Shown here: in pieces, positions 8,062-14,756 of the stretch
Layout of the letters: every line of letters begins with the position of its first letter
Numbering within the stretch: the first letter of the stretch is position 1
Assembly: GCA_009930125.1 (NCBI GenBank)
Contig: RZYZ01000009.1
Location: 1 to 22,982, forward strand
Source of the DNA: Clostridia bacterium
GTDB taxonomy: Bacteria; Bacillota; Clostridia; Clostridiales; Clostridiaceae
DNA length: 22,982 nt
Direction: 5' to 3'
Position numbers and translations under genes: made by a program
The notes under the pieces: generated by a model
The model's input: the letters and a program-made list of their open reading frames with translations, nothing else
What the model was told of the DNA's origin: nothing
Database searches by the model: none

Positions 8062-9921
8062 ATGGTGGAGTACTCTGATCAGCAGGGACACTCGAATTTT
8101 ATGAATTATCGCGACATAACAATTGAATACAACTCATTCAATGAAACCTACAAAAGACCTTTTGGTGCTACAAAGGTCAATGAAGAAATCACCTTCCGCA
8201 TACTGGTGGAACAGGCAAAGAATGCTGAAGTGACACTGGTCATCGCAAAGGAAGGGCATGGAGAAAGATACATCCGTATGAGTCCGGATGAGGAGTCATA
8301 TCATAAAGCTTCCTATACAGCGGATGAAACAGGCCTATGCTTCTATTTCTTCATCATAAGCTATCAGGACCATGATGTGCACCGAACGGTCTATGCAGGT
8401 TCACCAGGTCATGGAATCGGCGGAGAACAGGTCATCAGGGAAAACCGCTGGGACATCACCCCATACCAGATCACCTTTCACAATTACACGAAGCCCGCAC
8501 CGTCCTGGTACAAAGAAACGATTTTCTATCAGATATTCGTTGACCGCTTCTATAACGGGAATGAAGATCAAAGGATCAGCAGCCCGAAGAAGAATTCCTT
8601 TCTATACGCCACCTGGGAAGACACTCCCATGTATATCAAGGATTGTCAGGGCAATATCATCCGATGGGACTTTTTCGGAGGGAATCTTCTTGGCGTGGTG
8701 AAGAAACTCGACTATCTGAAGGAACTGGGCATCGGAGGCATTTATCTCAATCCCATATTCAAAGCCAGAAGCAATCATAAGTACGATACTGGAGACTATC
8801 TTTGCATCGATGAGATGTTCGGTGATGAAGAAACCTTCCAGCTGCTCATTGATGAGGCAGAAAAAAGAGGGATAAGAATTGTTCTGGACGGAGTCTTCAA
8901 TCATGTGGGTGCAGATTCGAAGTACTTCAACGCTTTCGGCAACTACCCGGAACTGGGGGCTGCAGAAAGCATGGATTCTCCGTATTATCCATGGTTCAAC
9001 TTCTCCCATTACCCCAGTGAGTATGAAAGCTGGTGGGGCGTGAAGGATCTGCCCAATGTCAATGAGAACAATCCTTCCTATCGTGACTTCATCGTAGGAG
9101 AAGACGGCGTCATCGAAAAATGGACGAAGATGGGGATCCGTGGATGGCGACTGGATGTAGCCGATGAGATGCCCGATGATTTCATCAAAGACATCCGTAC
9201 TACTATGGACAGCATTTCCGAAGACAACATTCTCATTGGAGAAGTATGGGAAGATGCCTCCAACAAAATCGCCTATGGAAAAAGACGAAGATATCTTCTG
9301 GGAGACGAAATCCATGCCACGATGAATTATCCATTCAAAGATGGCGTCATAGCATATATAAACGGCCATATGAGGGCCCGAGACCTTTACACCAGGTTTA
9401 TGTCTCTGAAGGAAAACTATCCAAGAGAAGCCTTTTACAGCGCACTGAACAACCTGGGTACCCATGACACGAAAAGAATCTACACGGAGATCGATGATGT
9501 TTCAAAACTGACCATTGCCGTAGGGATGCTTCTGACCTTTCCTGGTGTACCATGCATCTACTATGGTGATGAAGCAGGCATGAAAGGGGAGGCGGACCCC
9601 TACAACCGAGGACCTTACCCCTGGGGAAATGAAAATGAAGAGATTTCGGCCATCTACAGAAATATGCTGAAACTCCGCACCTCCGATGAAGCCTTTTCAA
9701 AAGGGGAGTTCATTCCATTTTATCAGGAAAATCTGTTCGGCTACTTGAGAACCACAGCAGAAAGCGCCTTCCTCGTCCTCATCAACAGAGATCCGGAAGA
9801 GGCGAGGCTGGTGATCAGCGATGTCATCGGATTAGAGTCCATAACAGATGCCCAGGCAGCGCAGCTGGATGATTTCTATTATCTGAAAAGCAGCTCTTTC
9901 ACCTGCATCAGGCTCCGATAA
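8062..9921 (+). CDS. Intracellular GH13 alpha-glucan hydrolase (neopullulanase / cyclomaltodextrinase-like)
   Basis: An alpha-amylase superfamily enzyme of 619 residues. About residues 15-130 form an Ig-like N-terminal domain of the neopullulanase kind (YNSFNETYKRPFGA onward). The TIM barrel begins near 150 with IFYQIFVDRFYNGN, then DGVFNHVG. Catalytic residues are D365 in GWRLDVAD, E394 in IGEVWED and D469 in GTHDTKR. The region around GWRLDVADE most resembles the neopullulanase/maltogenic amylase group. No signal peptide is visible, so it should act in the cytoplasm on maltodextrins or limit dextrins from GlgP. No separate glgX or pullulanase is seen here, so a debranching role is possible but unproven. 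The start is uncertain: ATG 8062 has AGGG seven bases upstream, while ATG 8101 fits the domain start equally well. Confidence 0.88.
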   Translation: MVEYSDQQGHSNFMNYRDITIEYNSFNETYKRPFGATKVNEEITFRILVEQAKNAEVTLVIAKEGHGERYIRMSPDEESYHKASYTADETGLCFYFFIISYQDHDVHRTVYAGSPGHGIGGEQVIRENRWDITPYQITFHNYTKPAPSWYKETIFYQIFVDRFYNGNEDQRISSPKKNSFLYATWEDTPMYIKDCQGNIIRWDFFGGNLLGVVKKLDYLKELGIGGIYLNPIFKARSNHKYDTGDYLCIDEMFGDEETFQLLIDEAEKRGIRIVLDGVFNHVGADSKYFNAFGNYPELGAAESMDSPYYPWFNFSHYPSEYESWWGVKDLPNVNENNPSYRDFIVGEDGVIEKWTKMGIRGWRLDVADEMPDDFIKDIRTTMDSISEDNILIGEVWEDASNKIAYGKRRRYLLGDEIHATMNYPFKDGVIAYINGHMRARDLYTRFMSLKENYPREAFYSALNNLGTHDTKRIYTEIDDVSKLTIAVGMLLTFPGVPCIYYGDEAGMKGEADPYNRGPYPWGNENEEISAIYRNMLKLRTSDEAFSKGEFIPFYQENLFGYLRTTAESAFLVLINRDPEEARLVISDVIGLESITDAQAAQLDDFYYLKSSSFTCIRLR

Positions 9922-9930
9922 CACAGTAAG

Positions 9931-9967
9931 GAAGCCCGCTGCACCATATGCTGGTGCAGCGGGCTTC
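9931..9967. terminator. Strong bidirectional terminator between the glycogen operon and dacF-like gene
   Basis: A perfect 16-bp GC-rich stem (9931-9946 paired with 9952-9967) with the loop TATGC. It starts ten bases after the GH13 stop and ends eight bases before the end of the convergent carboxypeptidase gene. The plus-strand tail (GTTTCTTCCTATCTTTT) is pyrimidine- and T-rich; the minus-strand tail is weaker. It most likely ends both transcripts. Confidence 0.9.
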
Positions 9968-9975
9968 GTTTCTTC

Positions 9976-11325
9976 CTATCTTTTCTGATTTTCTATTCTT
10001 TTCAGATACTCCATTCGTTTATGGGACATTTTCCTTCTTTTTCTCTTCTTCGCTGTATTGAGCATTCTGATGCCGATCATCAGTATCGCAAGAACGACAG
10101 CAGTTCCGAGCAGGAGAGGGACGATTTTCTTCAGCAGGCTGTGATCTTTAATTTCATCCAGAATCTGAGATTCCTCCAGTTCCGCTTCGGTGAACAGAAT
10201 GTCGCTTTCACAGACAAGATCGATTTTACCCACTTCTTCATTATCGATGATGACATTGACCGTATCAATGACATCTCCTTTCTGATGATCTTCCGTGATC
10301 ACAATTTCATCGAACTCCAGCAGAGGTTTCGGTTCACTCTGCTCTGTGGAGACATAGTGAAAGTCTTCCCTGGCCACCAGGGTGCGTTCTTCTCCGTCTG
10401 GCAGAACAATCTTTTTCATTTCCTGACCTTTCTTATACAGAACATGAACGGAAGTGTTTTCAAAAGCCCATTCATATAGCGCTTTGCTTTCTGTCCAGTA
10501 GGTGCTCTGGTTCACGCCTTTTACGATGGAGACCACCAGGGTGCGTCCATCTTTTTCGGCTAGGGAGGTGTAGGAAAATCCCGCTTCCGGTGTCCATCCG
10601 GTTTTCCCCATGATCACCGGTTCGTAGTAGTACTGACTGTTTTTTCTCATCATGTCGTTCTTGTTGGTTGCCCATCGGTTCATATCTGTGAGAAGATTGG
10701 TCAGTGGAAGCATGTGACTATGTTTCTGGGCGATTTCCAGCAGCTTCTCATTCTTACCCGCTTCGGCCGTTATCAGCGCCAGATCACGGGCGGTACTTAT
10801 GTTGTTTTCGCTGTCATCATAGAAGAGACCCGAAGGGTTATGAAATTCTGTATTCACTGCACCGATGCTGTGGGCTCTTTCCGTCATGAGCTTGGCAAAG
10901 GCCTCAATGCTTCCTGATACCTCTTCCGCTAGAATCTCAGCGGCGTCATTGGCTGAATGAAGCATAAGGGCATAAAGAAGGTCAATCACCATGATCTCTT
11001 CGCCTTCCTTGAATCCCATGGATGCTCCTTTGGCATAGGGTGGATTGGGTCCAACCGTTACCATTTTCTCCAGATCCAGCATTTCAGCAGCAAGCAGGGC
11101 GGTCATCACCTTCGTCGTGGACGCGATGAGATTCTGCTTCTCGCTTTGCTTGTCATAAAGAACCACACCGGTTTCTGCATCCATGACTACAATGGATGCA
11201 GAAAAAGTTTCCGGTGGAGGTGTTCTGGTATCTATTGTCGAACCGAAGACGGATTGAACTGTAATTGTACTCCATAGCAATATTAAAATCATCATTCCTG
11301 GTAGTTTACTCTTATTATGTCTCAA
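9976..11325 (-). CDS. D-alanyl-D-alanine carboxypeptidase (PBP5/DacF-type, low-molecular-mass PBP)
   Basis: Removes the terminal D-alanine of peptidoglycan stem peptides on the outer face of the membrane. An N-terminal signal segment (about residues 8-28) precedes a peptidase S11 domain with S69-T-T-K72 (nucleophile and base), S124-A-N126 and K241-T-G243, all intact. A PBP5 C-terminal beta domain occupies about 285-395. A hydrophobic helix at about 402-422 is followed by a very basic 27-residue tail (KKRKRRK), so the protein is probably anchored by a true transmembrane helix with a cytoplasmic tail, rather than the amphipathic anchor of E. coli PBP5. The start is TTG at 11325, with GAGGTG six bases upstream; no in-frame ATG is as well placed. 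An extended -10 promoter lies upstream. Length 449. Confidence 0.93.
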   Translation of the reverse strand: MRHNKSKLPGMMILILLWSTITVQSVFGSTIDTRTPPPETFSASIVVMDAETGVVLYDKQSEKQNLIASTTKVMTALLAAEMLDLEKMVTVGPNPPYAKGASMGFKEGEEIMVIDLLYALMLHSANDAAEILAEEVSGSIEAFAKLMTERAHSIGAVNTEFHNPSGLFYDDSENNISTARDLALITAEAGKNEKLLEIAQKHSHMLPLTNLLTDMNRWATNKNDMMRKNSQYYYEPVIMGKTGWTPEAGFSYTSLAEKDGRTLVVSIVKGVNQSTYWTESKALYEWAFENTSVHVLYKKGQEMKKIVLPDGEERTLVAREDFHYVSTEQSEPKPLLEFDEIVITEDHQKGDVIDTVNVIIDNEEVGKIDLVCESDILFTEAELEESQILDEIKDHSLLKKIVPLLLGTAVVLAILMIGIRMLNTAKKRKRRKMSHKRMEYLKRIENQKR

Positions 11326-11331
11326 TTTTCA

Positions 11332-11337
11332 CACCTC
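11332..11337 (-). promoter_or_regulatory. Ribosome binding site fixing the TTG start of the carboxypeptidase
   Basis: Reads GAGGTG on the minus strand, six bases before TTG at 11325. It supports the rare start codon and places the signal peptide at the N-terminus. Confidence 0.7.
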
Positions 11338-11346
11338 GCTTCAATA

Positions 11347-11355
11347 ATTATATCA
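11347..11355 (-). promoter_or_regulatory. Extended -10 promoter element of the carboxypeptidase gene
   Basis: On the minus strand the sequence TTTGATATAAT contains TGN directly before a perfect TATAAT (11347-11352). No good -35 hexamer is seen at the right distance, as expected of extended -10 promoters. The element lies about 20 bases upstream of the TTG start's ribosome binding region. Confidence 0.55.
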
Positions 11356-11411
11356 AATATCACAATAGAGCACTATAAAAAACATAAAATAATACATAAT
11401 AGAAGTAAAAG

Positions 11412-11417
11412 TATAAT
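11412..11417 (+). promoter_or_regulatory. Possible -10 element of the comEA-like gene
   Basis: A perfect TATAAT in an AT-rich stretch, ten bases before the AGGTGA ribosome binding site at 11427-11432. No convincing -35 element is seen 16-18 bases upstream, and the implied leader would be only about 14 bases long. It could therefore be chance in AT-rich DNA. Confidence 0.3.
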
Positions 11418-11437
11418 AGTAGATGTAGGTGAAATCG

Positions 11438-12046
11438 ATGAATCTCCTCAGCAAGAACAGAAATGACTTCCATTCAACGCTCCACAGAACAGTCTTATGC
11501 ATCTGTATGACCACCATGATCCTCAGTTTTGGCGGATGCACCCGGGACAAGGAAACCCTTTTCCTGGATCCGGAAGCCGAAGAGGATATTGTGGTCGTGA
11601 CGGAAGAAGAGGTGCCTTTATTAAACATCATCGTCGAAATCAAGGGAGAAGTCCTGGATCCGGGAGTCTACACCGTGCCGGGTGATTCCAGACTCAATGA
11701 TCTGGTTCAGGTGTCCGGTGGCACCACACCTTCTGCAAACCTCAGAAATGTGAATCTCGCCATGAAGATTGAGGATGGACAATCCTTCTATATTCCATCA
11801 GTTCATGAAGAAGAGCAGGAAATCACTGTAGGAGAGGAAAGCCAGGGGGATGGCAAAATCAATCTCAATAAAGCCACGCGAGAAGAGCTCATGAGCGTCA
11901 CCGGCATCGGACCATCGACGGCCGACAATATTCTTGCCTACAGGGAGGAGAATGGGAAATTCACCTCTGTGGATGAGCTCGTGCAGGTGAATCGCATCGG
12001 AGACAAGACCCTGGAGAAAATCAGAGACTTTTTTATCGTGAAATAG
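11438..12046 (+). CDS. comEA: ComEA-like DNA-binding protein: SLBB plus helix-hairpin-helix, possible lipoprotein
   Basis: ComEA binds double-stranded DNA at the cell surface during transformation and hands it to the ComEC channel. Numbered from ATG 11438, residues 15-33 are hydrophobic and end in SFGGC34, a lipobox-like cysteine (phenylalanine at -3 is unusual). An acidic linker follows, then an SLBB domain (about 62-122, EIKGEVLDPGVYTVPGD) and a ComEA helix-hairpin-helix region (140-202) with INLNKATREEL and VTGIGPSTADNI. The usual Gram-positive protein has the same SLBB-linker-HhH order but a transmembrane anchor. AGGTGA five bases upstream favours ATG 11438 over GTG 11429, giving 202 residues. 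It stands alone, not beside comEC. Some HhH proteins of this shape have no proven competence role, so the function is inferred from the family. Confidence 0.85.
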   Translation: MNLLSKNRNDFHSTLHRTVLCICMTTMILSFGGCTRDKETLFLDPEAEEDIVVVTEEEVPLLNIIVEIKGEVLDPGVYTVPGDSRLNDLVQVSGGTTPSANLRNVNLAMKIEDGQSFYIPSVHEEEQEITVGEESQGDGKINLNKATREELMSVTGIGPSTADNILAYREENGKFTSVDELVQVNRIGDKTLEKIRDFFIVK

Positions 12047-12049
12047 GAA

Positions 12050-12078
12050 AACGGGAATCTGTTCATCAGATTCCCGTT
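12050..12078. terminator. Shared terminator between comEA-like gene and gltX
   Basis: A perfect 12-bp stem, AACGGGAATCTG (12050-12061) with its complement at 12067-12078, around loop TTCAT. It sits between the stops of two convergent genes. The minus-strand tail TTTTCCTATTT is T-rich, so it best serves gltX; the plus-strand tail is weaker. Confidence 0.85.
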
Positions 12079-12082
12079 CATT

Positions 12083-13552
12083 CTATGCGTTTATGGTTTC
12101 TTTGAGCAGTTCAATGCCTTTTCTGATTCGTTCCAGGGATTCTTCTTTTCCAAGAACATCCGCTGCCTCGAATGCGCCTCCGGGTGTGAACTGTTTTCCT
12201 GTCAGTGCGGTTCTGATGGGCCAGAGCATCTGTCCGTTCTTCATGCCCAGTTCCTTCACTTTTTCAAGAACGATTTCATGAAGCTTCTCGATGTTCCAGT
12301 CTTCAGCGGAAACAGACTCCAGTACCGGAAGAATGGTCTCCAGAGAGGAGAGGGCCACTTCATTGTTGGTCTTCATCTTCTTATGTGTATACATATCGGT
12401 GGAATACTCCGGCAGGGCGTAGAAAAAGTCCAGCTGTCCGGTGATTTCACTGAGCACTTCCACACGAGTGTGAAGGATCTCCGCAATCTTCATGGTGTCC
12501 AGCGGCTTATCCTTGATGTCTTCCATAATATAGGGTAAAGCCAGTTCATGGAACTTCTCAAGGGGCAGCTTTTTCAGATATTCTCCATTCATCCATCTGA
12601 GTTTCTCTGAATCGAAAATGGCAGGACTCTTATTGATGTTCTTGTATTCGAATACCTCAACCAGTTCTTCCAGCGAAAAAAGCTCCTGGGTTGTACCGGG
12701 ATTCCATCCCAATAAGGAAATGTAGTTCAGCACAGCTTCTTTCAGGTATCCCTTGGCCAGCAGATCCTCAAAGGAGGCATCACCGGTTCTCTTGGAAAGC
12801 TTATGCTGCGCATCCTTCATGATGGGAGGACAATGGACGTAGACTGGAACATTCCATCCGAAGGCCTCATAAAGTCTGTTGTACTTCGGTGATGAGGAAA
12901 GATATTCGCTTCCACGAACCACATGGGTGATTTCCATGAGATGGTCATCCACAACATTGGCGAAATTATAGGTTGGAAGTCCGTCGCTCTTGAGCAGGAC
13001 CATATCTTCCAGTTCCTCATTATCCACTGAAATGGTTCCATAGATGACGTCTTCAAACTTGGTTACGCCTTCGGTGGGATTGTTCTGTCTGATCACATAG
13101 GGAAGTCCCTTACTGAGATTGTTTTCCACTTCTTCATGGCTCAGGGAACAGCAGTGCTTGTCATATTTGAATGGCTTCTTCTTCGCTTCCGCATTTTCTC
13201 TCAGCATATCCAGACGCTCTTTTGTGCAGAAGCAGTAGTAGGCTTCCTTTTTTTCCACAAGCTTTTCCGCATACTCTCTGTAAATGTCTCTACGCTCGCT
13301 CTGGACATAGGGACCGAATTCTCCCCCCACATCAGGACCTTCATCATGAATCAGTCCTGTATCTCTCAGCGTATTGAAGATCACATCCACAGCACCTTCC
13401 ACATATCTCTCCTGGTCTGTATCCTCAATTCTTAATATAAAGTCTCCGCCTTCATGTTTGGCAATCAGATACGCATACAAAGCGGTTCTCAAATTACCCA
13501 CGTGCATGTATCCTGTCGGACTTGGGGCAAATCTTGTTCTTATTTTACTCAT
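12083..13552 (-). CDS. gltX: Glutamyl-tRNA synthetase GltX
   Basis: Charges tRNA-Glu (and in many Firmicutes also tRNA-Gln) with glutamate. The class I Rossmann domain begins at once with RFAPSPTGYMHVGN; the HIGH-type motif is H17-V-G-N20. LRIEDTDQERY follows, and the KMSKS-type loop is K251-L-S-K-R255. The CFC...CC cluster near residues 110-140 may be a zinc site. The alpha-helical anticodon-binding domain fills the C-terminal third. The frame is open 57 bases further upstream, but AAGGAGG at 13558-13564 lies five bases before ATG 13552 and the protein's conserved N-terminus starts there, giving 489 residues. A near-consensus promoter and a leader hairpin lie upstream. Whether it is discriminating or non-discriminating cannot be read from sequence. 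Confidence 0.96.
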   Translation of the reverse strand: MSKIRTRFAPSPTGYMHVGNLRTALYAYLIAKHEGGDFILRIEDTDQERYVEGAVDVIFNTLRDTGLIHDEGPDVGGEFGPYVQSERRDIYREYAEKLVEKKEAYYCFCTKERLDMLRENAEAKKKPFKYDKHCCSLSHEEVENNLSKGLPYVIRQNNPTEGVTKFEDVIYGTISVDNEELEDMVLLKSDGLPTYNFANVVDDHLMEITHVVRGSEYLSSSPKYNRLYEAFGWNVPVYVHCPPIMKDAQHKLSKRTGDASFEDLLAKGYLKEAVLNYISLLGWNPGTTQELFSLEELVEVFEYKNINKSPAIFDSEKLRWMNGEYLKKLPLEKFHELALPYIMEDIKDKPLDTMKIAEILHTRVEVLSEITGQLDFFYALPEYSTDMYTHKKMKTNNEVALSSLETILPVLESVSAEDWNIEKLHEIVLEKVKELGMKNGQMLWPIRTALTGKQFTPGGAFEAADVLGKEESLERIRKGIELLKETINA

Positions 13553-13557
13553 AACAG

Positions 13558-13564
13558 CCTCCTT
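13558..13564 (-). promoter_or_regulatory. Ribosome binding site deciding the gltX start
   Basis: A perfect AAGGAGG on the minus strand, five bases before ATG 13552. It rules out the longer reading that would start at 13609. Confidence 0.85.
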
Positions 13565-13574
13565 ACAGATTAAA

Positions 13575-13601
13575 GAAGTTTCGGCCACGAGCCAAAACTT
13601 C
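13575..13601 (-). promoter_or_regulatory. Hairpin in the gltX leader (or end of the upstream transcript)
   Basis: GAAGTTTCGGC at 13575-13585 pairs with GCCAAAACTTC at 13591-13601: 11 pairs, one a G-U wobble on the minus-strand RNA, with a five-base loop. On the minus strand it is followed by TTTAATCTG, then the gltX ribosome binding site. It could stop read-through from the upstream gene, act as a weak attenuator, or simply stabilise the leader. The leader of roughly 50-60 bases is far too short for a T-box. Confidence 0.6.
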
Positions 13602-13614
13602 ATTGTCATCCTTA

Positions 13615-13642
13615 ATTATACTATTCAGGTGATTTCTGTCAA
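13615..13642 (-). promoter_or_regulatory. Consensus sigma-A promoter of gltX
   Basis: On the minus strand a perfect TTGACA (13637-13642) and a perfect TATAAT (13615-13620) are 16 bases apart. The -35 element overlaps the TGA stop of the upstream gene (13639-13641). It lies 63 bases upstream of the gltX start and is the best promoter in the window. Confidence 0.8.
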
Positions 13643-14532
13643 TTGGTTAGGGGGATAACTTCTTTCCCATTTGCCGCAAAGACGATGCTGCCCATTTCTT
13701 CTGTGAGAAGCGTCTTGGCTCCGATGGCCTCATATCGCTCCAGAATTTCAGGGGAGGGGAGGTTGTGATCATTTCCAAGACCGGAGGTCACCACGATATA
13801 GTCAGGAGCCACTTTCTCGAGAAAAGCTTCCGAACTTGAAGTTTTCGATCCGTGATGGGGTGCTTTCAGCACATCGGATTTCAGCTCCTTACCCGTTCGA
13901 ATCACCTCGGTTTCGATGAGCTCCTCCGCATCCCCGGTGAAGAGAAAAGCATTTAAGCCCACCACCAGCCTCATGATGGGAGAGTAGTTGTTGGGATTGA
14001 GGTAGGTGTCTCTGTTTGGCGATAGAATCTCCAGGGAGATGCTTTCTCCGAACTTGAACTCCATGCCGCCTTTGAGCATTTTTCTCGGAATCTTTTTATC
14101 ATCGAGTACAGTGGTCATCCGGATGAAGGATTTTGTCACGAGCTCCTTATCCGGCGCATAGAATTCCCCGATATCGAAGGCAGACAGCACATCACCCATG
14201 CCACCGATATGGTCTTCATGAGGGTGAGTCAGAAAAACAAGGTCCAGTCTGTTCACATCATAGGTTTTCAGGTATTCTATGATGGTATCCGCATGTTCCT
14301 GCTCTCCGGCATCAATGAGTATGTTCTTCCCGTTGACTTCCATGAATATGGAGTCTCCTTGGCCGATATCGATATAATGAACCTTCACAGGTGCGTTAAC
14401 GGACTGGATTCTGGTGACTGTAGTGGATTTTTCAACGCCCACGATGCCGTAATCCAGCACAAAATAGATTCCGACCAGACTGATCAGAAGAATGATGAAA
14501 AGAATCATGGGCAGATAAGTTCTTTTTCTCAT
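13639..14532 (-). CDS. Membrane-anchored metallo-beta-lactamase-fold hydrolase (ComEC C-terminal-domain-like)
   Basis: A stand-alone MBL-fold protein of the ComEC/Rec2-like kind. Numbered from ATG 14532 it has a single N-terminal membrane helix (about 8-26) with positive residues before it (MRKR). This predicts that the catalytic domain lies outside the cell. The MBL domain starts at about residue 50 with VHYIDIGQGDSIF, carries the metal motif H103-P-H105-E-D107-H108, and later FTGDAEE and APHHGSKTS, which supply the further metal ligands. No ComEC channel helices or OB domain are present. The ATG with GGAGG five bases upstream (14538-14542) is chosen over an in-frame ATG 84 bases further upstream that has no such site. 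Length 297. The substrate is unknown; nucleic acid or a phosphodiester is possible from the family. Its stop overlaps the gltX promoter. Confidence 0.88.
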   Translation of the reverse strand: MRKRTYLPMILFIILLISLVGIYFVLDYGIVGVEKSTTVTRIQSVNAPVKVHYIDIGQGDSIFMEVNGKNILIDAGEQEHADTIIEYLKTYDVNRLDLVFLTHPHEDHIGGMGDVLSAFDIGEFYAPDKELVTKSFIRMTTVLDDKKIPRKMLKGGMEFKFGESISLEILSPNRDTYLNPNNYSPIMRLVVGLNAFLFTGDAEELIETEVIRTGKELKSDVLKAPHHGSKTSSSEAFLEKVAPDYIVVTSGLGNDHNLPSPEILERYEAIGAKTLLTEEMGSIVFAANGKEVIPLTN

Positions 14533-14536
14533 GGAT

Positions 14537-14542
14537 ACCTCC
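14537..14542 (-). promoter_or_regulatory. Ribosome binding site deciding the start of the MBL-fold gene
   Basis: GGAGGT on the minus strand, four bases before ATG 14532. It favours the shorter protein, in which the membrane helix is at the N-terminus. Confidence 0.75.
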
Positions 14543-14609
14543 GAATTTCTCTTTATCATCATTTTACCATCATTCCAGATAATTAGACAGACACTAGCGC
14601 GCGGCACAC

Positions 14610-14696
14610 ATTCCATTTCCGCTATTCTTTCCCTGCATCATGAAAATACTTCATGAAAACCATAGGCCGGGAAAGAATAATGCATTATAATGGAAT
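14610..14696. repeat. Three nested perfect inverted repeats in the divergent region before plsC
   Basis: From outside in: ATTCCATT (14610-14617) with AATGGAAT (14689-14696), 8 bp; TATTCTTTCCC (14623-14633) with GGGAAAGAATA (14669-14679), 11 bp; TCATGAA (14638-14644) with TTCATGA (14650-14656), 7 bp, loop AATAC. All three are collinear and exact, giving one long interrupted hairpin of 87 bases. It lies in the 224-base region between the divergent MBL and plsC genes. A TATAAT at 14686-14691 overlaps its outer right arm. The role is unknown: structured RNA, operator, or remnant of a small repeat element are all possible. Confidence 0.75.
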
Positions 14697-14756
14697 ATAA
14701 GAAAATGAACAATCTGCTCAGAAAAAGAAGATTGATACACTGCAAGGAGAAAATAT

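Noticed and set aside
8602..9465. Long minus-strand frame (287 codons) opposite the GH13 gene
   Set aside because: Lies wholly inside a conserved enzyme gene and shows no recognisable protein features.
13553..13609. 19 additional codons at the start of gltX
   Set aside because: They contain the leader hairpin and a perfect SD; the family's conserved N-terminus begins at ATG 13552.
13553..13614. T-box riboswitch in front of gltX
   Set aside because: The leader is only about 50-60 bases and lacks the T-box sequence and specifier stem.
14533..14616. 28 additional codons at the start of the MBL-fold gene
   Set aside because: A well-placed GGAGGT precedes ATG 14532, and the earlier ATG has no ribosome binding site and would bury the membrane helix.
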